Source of the DNA: DYJK01 sp040755055 | GTDB taxonomy: Bacteria; Bacteroidota; Ignavibacteria; Ignavibacteriales; Melioribacteraceae | Direction: 5' to 3' | Assembly: GCA_040755055.1 (NCBI GenBank) | Contig: JBFMBS010000024.1 | Coordinates: 1 to 64,000, forward strand | Length of the DNA: 64,000 bases | Notes under the pieces: model-generated | The model's database searches: none | Told to the model about the DNA's origin: nothing | The model's input: the letters and a program-made list of their open reading frames with translations, nothing else | Shown here: positions 53,892 to 62,303 of the stretch, in pieces | How the letters are laid out: each line of letters starts with the position of its first letter | How positions within the stretch are numbered: the stretch's first letter is position 1 | Position numbers and translations under genes: made by a program

Positions 53892-56543
53892 TTAGATATC
53901 CAACCAGTATGAAAACTTAACAATAAAGATATCGTCACCTTCGGTCTTCCACAAGTTTTTGAAGTCCCTTCCGAAGTTAAATTTGCCCGGATCATCAAAG
54001 TTTGTTTGGTTATGCGACCACACAAAATAGAAGATGGAGCCGGGTAAAACTTCCCAGCGTAACACAGCGGTACCGCGCAATGATTTGTAATTAAAATCTG
54101 GATTAGAAAAAGTGAATGGCTCGGCAATTCCGCTTCCATCCGGGTCAACAGTGTATTCATCGGTGTCTGAATTGTAGTTAATGCTCGACCCATTCTCTCC
54201 GTAATTGTTAAAATCTGTTGTGCGTGGTGCAGCAAGTTCTTTGTATCCCTCATAATCACCCACAGCAAAAAACGGCTGCATAAATAATTGCAAACTGAGC
54301 GTGGGCGAGAACGTCCAGTTCAATCGAATGTTTGCAGATAATGTATGTTGTTTAATTCGTGCAAATACATATCGTGTGCTGTAAGTGTTTGCCGCGGTCG
54401 GATCTTCAAAATTACCAACCCACTGACGGAATTCGTCGTTGTTAGAATAACCCGGACCAAAGCTTAAATTTATTTGTGAATTTGGTTTCCACTCAACTCC
54501 AAGGTAACTGTCAATAAAAACTCCGCCAAGATCATCTTTTGCGTAAAGAGCATTTGTTTCAAGGACAATTTTTTCTCTGCTGTCACTCGATGCTTCAAGC
54601 CAGATATTAAATTCTTTTGGTTGAATGACAAGCGGACCACCACGGGTTAATGTTCTATTCATCGATTCGAATTGATAGTTTCCGCCGAGATAAACACTGT
54701 AGTAGTTTGTAAATGTACCACTGAGCCGGTACCATAAAAAGTTACTTGTTGTGTTGCCTTCAAAGTCAAATGTGCGTGCATATGTTGCATAAACACTTTT
54801 TGTTCTAAAAATTCCTTCCGGTTCAAACCAACGGTATCCTATAACAGTATGAGCATTTATTCTATCCGCAGCAAATTGGAATCCGAGATCGTTGTTATCC
54901 AATCCGGGCGAAGCAAGACCGATAGCCGAGTTAATATAAAAATTGCCTTGTTGTTTGTTTAACATGATTCTTCCGTAGTAGCCGGAAAGCGATGTTCGCT
55001 CCGGATCGAAAGTAGCATAAGTTGCATCGGGCCGCTGGAAATATCTCAAAGAACTTTTTTGTAAACGCTGGATGTATTCTTTAGTTCCATGGGAATAAGA
55101 TCCAAAGAAGGCTGCAGATATAACATATTCTTTTTCTTCGTCTAAGAATGACCACCCATCCAGGCCCAATGTTAGAGCGTTATCGGCAAGCCGTTCTTTT
55201 AAAATGTCATTGTTTATATCCCTATTAACCGTTGTGAACATAAAGCCAATTGCCTGGTCTCCGCCGTTAAATTCTTTCCTTCCTCTTAGAACTCCGTAGT
55301 GTGTCAGCGGTTCAACCTCTTCACTTGTTTTTGTTCCGTTGTTGAAGAGAGTTGCATATGTTCGTTCGGTAACCGCGCTTAATGCAGCAACCGAAGTCGA
55401 TTCATCAAGCTTGCCCGTTAACTTAGCCGCACCAAGAATTCTTGTTTCTGTCGGATAGTCTGCATATTCAGCATCGGAAATTGTGCCTTGCGGAGAGCGA
55501 CCGATCCTTCTTGAATAAAATAATTCGGGCCAGCCGAAATTAAAGCCCCAATTATTATTTACGCCGCCAATACCAAAGTAAAACAAATCAAAGCCTTCAA
55601 TAAAGAAAGGTCGTTTTTCGTTGAAGTAAGATTCAAACGCAGATAAATTAATAACCGCCGGATCTACTTCTACCTGGCCAAAATCCGGGTTGATTGTAAC
55701 ATCAAGATTTAAATTGGTGCCTATTCCAATTTTAAGATCCGCACCCAGTGCAGTATTATATTGGTTTGATTTATAGAACGGATCATTTGCATCGTGAACA
55801 AGGTATTGTGCTTTTTGAACTACATAAGGAGTTACTTCAAATCTTTGCTTTGGTTTAATTCCATTCAAACCTTCGAGGGTAGCAAACCTTGAGACGAAGC
55901 CGCTCTCTTTTTTGGGAACCATGACGAAGTAAGAACTTTCGTTATTTCTTTTTAAATTTCTTTTAAAGTTTACTCCCCAGGTCATTTTATCGGATTCATT
56001 AAAACGTAATTGTGAAAAAGGAATTTGCATTTCTAAAGTCCATCCGGTTTCGTCGACATTTGTTTGAGCTCGCCAGATCCCGTCCCACGCATTATCATCC
56101 CAGCTATCATTGAATAGAATCCCGTCGCTTAAAGTACCGCCGGCGTTAACGCCGAAATAATAACCGGATTTTTTATCGTTGTACGGATCAACAAAAAAAT
56201 GGAACCAATCGGAATCGATAAAAGCATCACGTCTTGCAAGACTTGCATCAATAGATTCCGGTTTGGTATCAAACATTCTTGCCGCTATGTAAATGTTAAC
56301 GTTGTCGTAGGCAACCCATACTTCTGTTTTTTCCGAAGCCGGGTTCCCTTCGTTCGGATCCCGTTGAGTAAATTCGTTTATGGATTGTTGCTGCCAGATT
56401 GGTTCTGTGAGTTTTCCATCAAGATTTATATTAAGGTTATCGAGTTTGAAAGCAACGACAATTTTCTCCATTGTTGTTTTGCCGCCCGCTAATAGAATTA
56501 ACGGTAAAAAAAGTAGTAGAAAAGTTTGTAAGGTTTTTTTCAT
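53892..56543 (-). CDS. DUF5916 outer-membrane-type protein with CBM9-like domain
   Basis: 883 residues; signal peptide MKKTLQTFLLLFLPLILLAGG. Residues ~30-230 are a CBM9-like module: INLDGKLTEPIWQQ, VWVAYDNVNIYIAARMFD, WTLEMQIPFSQLRF. The remainder is DUF5916: INPDFGQVEVDPAVINL and YFNEKRPFFIEG are the usual blocks. The C-terminal ~400 residues alternate strands and end with an aromatic-rich segment, consistent with an outer-membrane barrel. The role is unknown; in Bacteroidota such proteins often accompany secreted proteases or sugar-processing genes. Confidence 0.9.
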   Translation of the reverse strand: MKKTLQTFLLLFLPLILLAGGKTTMEKIVVAFKLDNLNINLDGKLTEPIWQQQSINEFTQRDPNEGNPASEKTEVWVAYDNVNIYIAARMFDTKPESIDASLARRDAFIDSDWFHFFVDPYNDKKSGYYFGVNAGGTLSDGILFNDSWDDNAWDGIWRAQTNVDETGWTLEMQIPFSQLRFNESDKMTWGVNFKRNLKRNNESSYFVMVPKKESGFVSRFATLEGLNGIKPKQRFEVTPYVVQKAQYLVHDANDPFYKSNQYNTALGADLKIGIGTNLNLDVTINPDFGQVEVDPAVINLSAFESYFNEKRPFFIEGFDLFYFGIGGVNNNWGFNFGWPELFYSRRIGRSPQGTISDAEYADYPTETRILGAAKLTGKLDESTSVAALSAVTERTYATLFNNGTKTSEEVEPLTHYGVLRGRKEFNGGDQAIGFMFTTVNRDINNDILKERLADNALTLGLDGWSFLDEEKEYVISAAFFGSYSHGTKEYIQRLQKSSLRYFQRPDATYATFDPERTSLSGYYGRIMLNKQQGNFYINSAIGLASPGLDNNDLGFQFAADRINAHTVIGYRWFEPEGIFRTKSVYATYARTFDFEGNTTSNFLWYRLSGTFTNYYSVYLGGNYQFESMNRTLTRGGPLVIQPKEFNIWLEASSDSREKIVLETNALYAKDDLGGVFIDSYLGVEWKPNSQINLSFGPGYSNNDEFRQWVGNFEDPTAANTYSTRYVFARIKQHTLSANIRLNWTFSPTLSLQLFMQPFFAVGDYEGYKELAAPRTTDFNNYGENGSSINYNSDTDEYTVDPDGSGIAEPFTFSNPDFNYKSLRGTAVLRWEVLPGSIFYFVWSHNQTNFDDPGKFNFGRDFKNLWKTEGDDIFIVKFSYWLDI

Positions 56544-56969
56544 GTGTCCCCCGATGCAAATTTATTTTCATTAGTAGTAGCAAGTAAGATGGTAATTAGA
56601 CTCGCATGGTTATAGGATAGTTGCTTTCTTTAGAAAAAATTTTCTATGCCTCTCATTTGGAGAAAAGAACAGAAAGGAGTTGTACAAAATCATCGTTTTG
56701 GTTTCTTATTACGTGGAAGTAATAAACCCATTGATGAAAACATTTCCGGCTTTGTAATAAGTAACGAGCCGTTAGAATTGTCTTTCGGCATATTTTCGCT
56801 TAATAAACTGCCTCATAATAAAATGGTTTTAATTTTTTGATACAGATACTTTTTTTGTTTTCTCAACAAAGTTCTTTTTTCAAGGAATAATGAAGCGCAC
56901 CGCTGGCATTTCAATTGCCCCCTACCCGGTTGAATAAAATATTTATAGTCAACTAATAAAGGAGACTAA
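56544..56969. other. Intergenic space, no convincing gene
   Basis: 426 bases between divergent genes. The open frame 56646-56840 (+, 64 codons) has no ribosome site and no recognisable family. AAAGGAG stands at the right end as the ribosome site of the next gene. Two promoters for the divergent genes are expected here but I could not place them. Confidence 0.5.
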
Positions 56970-59900
56970 ATGGAAAAAGTATCTCTAAGAAGAGCCTGGA
57001 TATTTTTGCTCTTCTTGATACCATTTATTATTCACAACAATACAATTGCTCAAAGTTGGAATAGTCAGGACTGGGGCTATCGAAGAGCTATAACAGTTTC
57101 AAACAGTACCGGTGCACCCCTCGCCGATTTTCAAGTTATGATTGAACTGAGCAGTTCTTTTGATTTCAGCCGATGCAAACCGGATGGAAGCGATATACGC
57201 TTTACTTCCGACGATACACAAACGCTAATTCCTTATTGGCTCGAAACATGGAACCCCGGGGGAACACATGCAAAAATCTGGGTTAGAGTTCCATTGATCC
57301 CGGATGGCGGTACAACAATTTTTATGTATTATGATAATCCTTCTGCAACATTTCCACCACCCGAGCCGCCGGTATCCGCTCCGCTTCCGCCAACGGGTCC
57401 TTGGACAAATATAGCCGGAGTAACAGTAGCGGGCAGTCCCGGAAGTCTTCTTGCAGAAAATATGATTGAGGATGGAGGGAATTTTTATCAGTTATTTACG
57501 GACAGAAGTTCATGCAACGGGCAAATAGGTTTTGCTATTAATACTAGCGGCAACCCGGGCAATCCGAGCGGATGGAGTTGGCTTGGCGATGTAAGTATTG
57601 ATTTTTCCATCAGGAATAGTATGCCAAGATTTGTGGGCGATCCTCGTTTGAATAGCAATCCGGGAAATTTGTTGAATCCATATCTCGATTGTCCGCACGT
57701 TGAAAAAGGTGACGATGGTTATTGGTATTTGTTTTACCACTGGATAGTGGGTGGAGACGCACATGGCGGGTATGGAACGCCGACAAGTGTTTTAACATCT
57801 CAAACACCAAGTGGTGAATTTAATGATGGTCCATATGAACTTGGGATGAAATTCCAGGCATCACAAGAGGGAAGAATAACAAAAATTCGTTACTATAAAA
57901 CAGCCGGAGAAACCGGTTCACACACCGGAAGAATTTGGTCTAGTGCCGGAGTTCTTTTGGCATCAATTAATTTTACGGGAGAAACTTCTTCAGGTTGGCA
58001 AGAAACAGCGCTTTCAACTCCGCTTTATATTCTTCCAAACACAACATACATAGTCTCGGTTAACTCGAATACAGCATATGGTGCAACTAATCATGAATTT
58101 GATTCACCTATTATGAATGGGATTCTTACCGGTATTGCAGATGGCAATAATGGCGTATATGCAAATTCGCCGGGCGGATTTCCAACGATATCATTTAACA
58201 ATAGCAATTATTTTCGTGATGTAGTTTTCGAAACAACAAGCGGTTGCGGAGTTCACGGGGCTTGGAGCTGGGGACAAAATGCGTATGCCGCTATCGGTGT
58301 TGCAAAAGCTGCTTCCATTACCGGCCCGTATGTTGAGATTGATCCCCTTTCGCTTTTGTCTTCTGAACTTGAGGGCGATACCGATGCGTGGGACTGGGCA
58401 CGTGTTTCAGAGCCGTATGTATTTAAACGTGATGACGGTAAATGGATAATGTTATTTATGGCGGACAAAGGAAACTATGATGATCCCGGCAATCCAAATA
58501 TTTATTACATAGAACAATGCAGTTATGCAATAGCAGATGATATTGCCGGGCCATATACTAAATGGCACGGTGGCGTGGAACCGTTTATTGCTTTCGGGCC
58601 TCCGGGCTCACTTGATGCCGGAACTATCGCGGATGCACATCCGGTTAAATTTGGAAGTACATATTATATTTTTTATGCAGCTTCTCCCACAACATGGGGC
58701 TGGAGTACAATGTACTTAACAACAACGGATTGGGAGAATGTAACTAAGTCAACTTCTTATGTTTATACCAACGAAGGAAACAGTCCCTTCCGCGGCGCAA
58801 TTTTAGAATACAATGATATTTATTATTTCTCTTATCTTGGAAGCAGTGCTTCATCACCCGGACCTTTTATGATTTGTACTCAAGCAGCTGCCGGAACCAC
58901 GCCCGGTCTTTCGCTTTACGGTGCGGAAGCAGTATTTGATTTTTATGATGACTTTGACGGAACCGTTTTAGATCCCAACAAGTGGAATGGTATAGATCCC
59001 GGTTACAGCGGAACCGTAACAGTATCCGGCGGAGAAATGCAAATTTGTAATTCGGGTGGATTTTTAACCCAGGTTACGGCAAAACAGTCCTTTGGAATTG
59101 GATACATGCTTGAAGCGAGGGCGAAACACAGTATTTCAGGCTTTGCCGGCGAGATGGGATTTGGCAGACAAGAGCCGACATCAAGCTGGAGCGGTCCTCC
59201 ATTCGGATTTAAAAATTTAAGAATAATGGATCTGCGCGCAATCAGCAGTTCCTATTTTGTTGTTGATGCCGATAATGCGGAACATGTTGAATCGCCCGGC
59301 GATTACGTTGTTACAACCACGCCGCTTGATTTCAATAATTACTTAGTTCACAAAGTAATGAGAGTTGATAATTCAACGGCAAAATTTCAATTGGATAATT
59401 TTCCGGTTACAACAATTACGAATACAGTATCACGACCGAATCGAATAACAACCGATCCGCTTGCGCCATGGTTTTTTATTCTAGGCGGTTCATGTATGAA
59501 TGTTGATTGGCTCATTGTAAGAAAATATGCAGAACCGGAGCCGATTCCGTCGGTTGGACCCGAAGAAATTTATCATTGCTTTGCCGACCTTTCGATTATA
59601 AAAACCGTAAGCGATGAACATCCTAACAATGGCGATAATATTACTTTCACAATCACGATAACGAATGATGGTCCCGGCAATTCTGCATGGGCGCAAGTTG
59701 TTGACATTATCCCGGATGGTTTTCAATATGTATCGCATTCAGCTACCAATGGAACATATGATCCAAACACCGGCATTTGGAATGTTGGATTTATGACTGT
59801 AGGTACAACCGAAACGTTAACCATAAATGTTCTTGTCGATATTTTCACATCGGCGTTTGATTTTGGACCGGCAGCCGGCTTCAATTTATTTGTGCTTGAA

Positions 59901-61907
59901 GATATCAACCAGCCGTCATCCGACACACAAGGCAAAATGGCTGTTGGACAAGATGCCTATCTTGCAAACTACAGTGTCGGTGATCAGCTTCCGAATTCCA
60001 ATGGAACGGAAGACGTGCTGATAGTAGGACGCGATCTTACTTATATCAGCGGCGGAGTATATGGCGGAAATGTTGTTTATGGAAACACAACCAATCTTCC
60101 TCAGCCGGGTGTTAGTATATTAAACGGTACACTACGACAAGATTACCCGATTGATTTTGCGGCTGCAAGAACTTATTTGAATAATCTTTCAACACAACTT
60201 TCAACTTATACAGTTAATGGAACAACCTCTATACAATATGGACAAATTACGCTAACCGGAACCGATCCATACCTGAACGTATTTGAGTTAAGCGGTGCCG
60301 ATCTTTCCTCTGCGAATAATGTTGTTATCAACGCGCCCAACGGTTCCGTTGTTCTTGTTAATGTGGATGGAACAACCGTTTCCTGGATGGGCGGATTGAG
60401 TGTTAGCGGTACAGCAATAACAAATGTACTTTATAATTTTTATGAAGCTACAACATTAACAATATTTGGAATTGATATTCGCGGCTCAATACTTGCACCT
60501 TTCGCGGATCTTCACTTTGCTTCGGGTGTGGTTAACGGGCAAGTAATTTGTAATTCGATGCACGGTTCGGGTCAATTTAATTTAGCATTGTTCTGCGGAC
60601 ATATACCACTGCCGCCGGATATTATTAATGTTGCAGAAATTATTGATGCAGACCAGGACGACCGCGATTCAACGCCGGGCAATGGAGAGCCGGGCGAAGA
60701 TGATTTTTCATCAGTAACGATTCATGTTGAATTGGATTCGGGCACGCCGGGCGATGATTGGCATTATGTTGGTCAGTTTGCTGCCGGTGAAATTGTTTAT
60801 TCGTTGGCATATGACAACAGCGGAAATATTCTTGCCGGTACCTGGGGCGGAAAAATTTATCGCTCCAACAACAACGGCGAATCATTTACACGAATTAATA
60901 GTGATATGTATGTTGGATTGATCTGGTCTATTGCCGTCAATTCAAGCGGACATATTTTTGTCGGAACCGAACAAGGTTTATTCGGCTCATTTGATAACGG
61001 AGCTACATGGCAGCTTGTTGGATTACAATTTAACGATGTTAGATCAATAGTCATCGATGCTTCCGGAAATTTGTATGCGGGCACATGGGGTTTGGGCATT
61101 TTCAAATCGGAAGATAACGGTGCTACATGGAATTCAATTAATACCGGCTTAATTTATCCGGTTGTCAATTCGATGACAATAACTTCTTCGGCAAAAATAT
61201 TTGCAGCGACATATGGATTCGGATTGTTCTCTTCTATCAACGGTGGAACAAACTGGCAGCACATGAACCTTGGTTACAATCTTGTATGGAGTATGAATGT
61301 AACATCAACCAATGTTCTCTTTGCCGGTACTTACGGTGAAGGGTTATATCGTTCCTTGGATGATGGTTTGAACTGGGCTCAGCTTACAAATTTGAATGCA
61401 CCATTTATATATTCAATTCAAGTTGACCCGGACGATAATGTTTATGTAAGTTCGTGGACAAGCGGTGTGTTCGCTTCTTCGGATTTTGGCAATACCTGGT
61501 CGTCGCTCGGTATGGGCGGATTTGGTGTCAGTTCAATTCTTGTTAATCCGAGAACACATAATATCTACGCCGGTACAAAAGACGGAAAGATATTTATGAA
61601 AGCGAGCACAGCAACCGGTTTGGAAGAAAAAGAAATTATTCCAACAGAATTTTCTTTGAAGCAGAATTATCCCAACCCGTTTAATCCAACAACAACGATC
61701 GAGTTTGGTATTCCGAAATCCGGAACATATTCAATAAAGCTTTACAATATTCTCGGTCAAACGATCAAAACTTTATCTGAGAAAGAATTCAGTCCCGGTT
61801 ATCATAAGATTATTTTTGATGCCAGCACATTATCATCGGGAGTTTATTTCTATCAGCTCTTTGGTAGTGATGTTAATATTGTTAAGAAAATGATTTTGAT
61901 GAAGTAA
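56970..61907 (+). CDS. Giant multidomain T9SS exoprotein with nested domains
   Basis: 1645 residues; signal peptide MEKVSLRRAWIFLLFLIPFI...IAQ. Order: DUF2341 (~29-126); a GH43-like five-bladed-propeller segment (~145-650) interrupted by a DUF4082 module (~283-424: ELGMKFQASQEGRITKIRYY ... NYFRDVVF); a concanavalin-like beta-sandwich (~655-855); a DUF11 domain (~870-958: ADLSIIKTVSDEHPNNGDNI) interrupted by a choice-of-anchor A domain (~960-1210: FNLFVLEDINQPSSDTQGKM); the DUF11 rest (~1216-1255: INVAEIIDADQDDRDSTPGN); a BNR/propeller (~1260-1545); and a T9SS sorting domain (NYPNPFNP, ending MILMK). AGGAG before the ATG. Likely a surface sugar-binding or adhesive enzyme; catalytic residues of GH43 not verified. 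Confidence 0.88.
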   Translation: MEKVSLRRAWIFLLFLIPFIIHNNTIAQSWNSQDWGYRRAITVSNSTGAPLADFQVMIELSSSFDFSRCKPDGSDIRFTSDDTQTLIPYWLETWNPGGTHAKIWVRVPLIPDGGTTIFMYYDNPSATFPPPEPPVSAPLPPTGPWTNIAGVTVAGSPGSLLAENMIEDGGNFYQLFTDRSSCNGQIGFAINTSGNPGNPSGWSWLGDVSIDFSIRNSMPRFVGDPRLNSNPGNLLNPYLDCPHVEKGDDGYWYLFYHWIVGGDAHGGYGTPTSVLTSQTPSGEFNDGPYELGMKFQASQEGRITKIRYYKTAGETGSHTGRIWSSAGVLLASINFTGETSSGWQETALSTPLYILPNTTYIVSVNSNTAYGATNHEFDSPIMNGILTGIADGNNGVYANSPGGFPTISFNNSNYFRDVVFETTSGCGVHGAWSWGQNAYAAIGVAKAASITGPYVEIDPLSLLSSELEGDTDAWDWARVSEPYVFKRDDGKWIMLFMADKGNYDDPGNPNIYYIEQCSYAIADDIAGPYTKWHGGVEPFIAFGPPGSLDAGTIADAHPVKFGSTYYIFYAASPTTWGWSTMYLTTTDWENVTKSTSYVYTNEGNSPFRGAILEYNDIYYFSYLGSSASSPGPFMICTQAAAGTTPGLSLYGAEAVFDFYDDFDGTVLDPNKWNGIDPGYSGTVTVSGGEMQICNSGGFLTQVTAKQSFGIGYMLEARAKHSISGFAGEMGFGRQEPTSSWSGPPFGFKNLRIMDLRAISSSYFVVDADNAEHVESPGDYVVTTTPLDFNNYLVHKVMRVDNSTAKFQLDNFPVTTITNTVSRPNRITTDPLAPWFFILGGSCMNVDWLIVRKYAEPEPIPSVGPEEIYHCFADLSIIKTVSDEHPNNGDNITFTITITNDGPGNSAWAQVVDIIPDGFQYVSHSATNGTYDPNTGIWNVGFMTVGTTETLTINVLVDIFTSAFDFGPAAGFNLFVLEDINQPSSDTQGKMAVGQDAYLANYSVGDQLPNSNGTEDVLIVGRDLTYISGGVYGGNVVYGNTTNLPQPGVSILNGTLRQDYPIDFAAARTYLNNLSTQLSTYTVNGTTSIQYGQITLTGTDPYLNVFELSGADLSSANNVVINAPNGSVVLVNVDGTTVSWMGGLSVSGTAITNVLYNFYEATTLTIFGIDIRGSILAPFADLHFASGVVNGQVICNSMHGSGQFNLALFCGHIPLPPDIINVAEIIDADQDDRDSTPGNGEPGEDDFSSVTIHVELDSGTPGDDWHYVGQFAAGEIVYSLAYDNSGNILAGTWGGKIYRSNNNGESFTRINSDMYVGLIWSIAVNSSGHIFVGTEQGLFGSFDNGATWQLVGLQFNDVRSIVIDASGNLYAGTWGLGIFKSEDNGATWNSINTGLIYPVVNSMTITSSAKIFAATYGFGLFSSINGGTNWQHMNLGYNLVWSMNVTSTNVLFAGTYGEGLYRSLDDGLNWAQLTNLNAPFIYSIQVDPDDNVYVSSWTSGVFASSDFGNTWSSLGMGGFGVSSILVNPRTHNIYAGTKDGKIFMKASTATGLEEKEIIPTEFSLKQNYPNPFNPTTTIEFGIPKSGTYSIKLYNILGQTIKTLSEKEFSPGYHKIIFDASTLSSGVYFYQLFGSDVNIVKKMILMK

Positions 61908-61924
61908 CCAGCCGCCCTTAAGAT

Positions 61925-61960
61925 ATGAGGAGACAGCGATTGTCTCCTCATTTATTTTTA
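61925..61960 (+). terminator. Rho-independent terminator
   Basis: Perfect 11-bp stem ATGAGGAGACA / TGTCTCCTCAT with a 5-nt loop, followed by TTATTTTTA. Terminates the 1645-residue gene. Confidence 0.9.
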
Positions 61961-62220
61961 AATCACATATTTAGTGCAAAAAAATCGCCCCACTTTGAGA
62001 ATAATCTGCCCATATTAATATTCAAATAAAGCCATAGTATAACGATATTATAAAATGGTCAAACAAATGCTTGCCCCAAGAATCCCCATAAGCTTCACAA
62101 TGGCTTAACTGATTGTTTTGAAAGAAATTAATAAGAGACCCAAAATTATTCGTTAATGAATCAAAATATCATTATGATACAAAACACCCCTTAACAACCC
62201 GTAAAAAGTTTCGATTATTA

Positions 62221-62295
62221 ATGAAAAATGCGCTTTTCCTTGGCACCGGTATTGTCTTTATCTCTTCACTTCAATTAAGAAGAATTTCTAAATAG
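62221..62295 (+). CDS. Possible 24-residue leader ORF
   Basis: ATG...TAG reading MKNALFLGTGIVFISS... Its TAG stop overlaps the AGGAGG ribosome site of the adhesin gene. No ribosome site of its own is visible. It may be a leader peptide, or chance. Confidence 0.2.
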   Translation: MKNALFLGTGIVFISSLQLRRISK

Positions 62296-62303
62296 GAGGA
62301 TAA

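Larger units (their letters stand above)
61908..62303. other. Intergenic space before the thioester adhesin
   Basis: 396 bases. The first part is the terminator at 61925-61960. A small frame at 62221-62295 (ATG...TAG, 24 codons) overlaps the downstream ribosome site. Otherwise nothing recognisable; no riboswitch fold identified. Confidence 0.5.

Noticed and set aside
56646..56840. 64-codon + strand frame in the divergent space
   Set aside because: No ribosome site, no family, not supported beyond being open.
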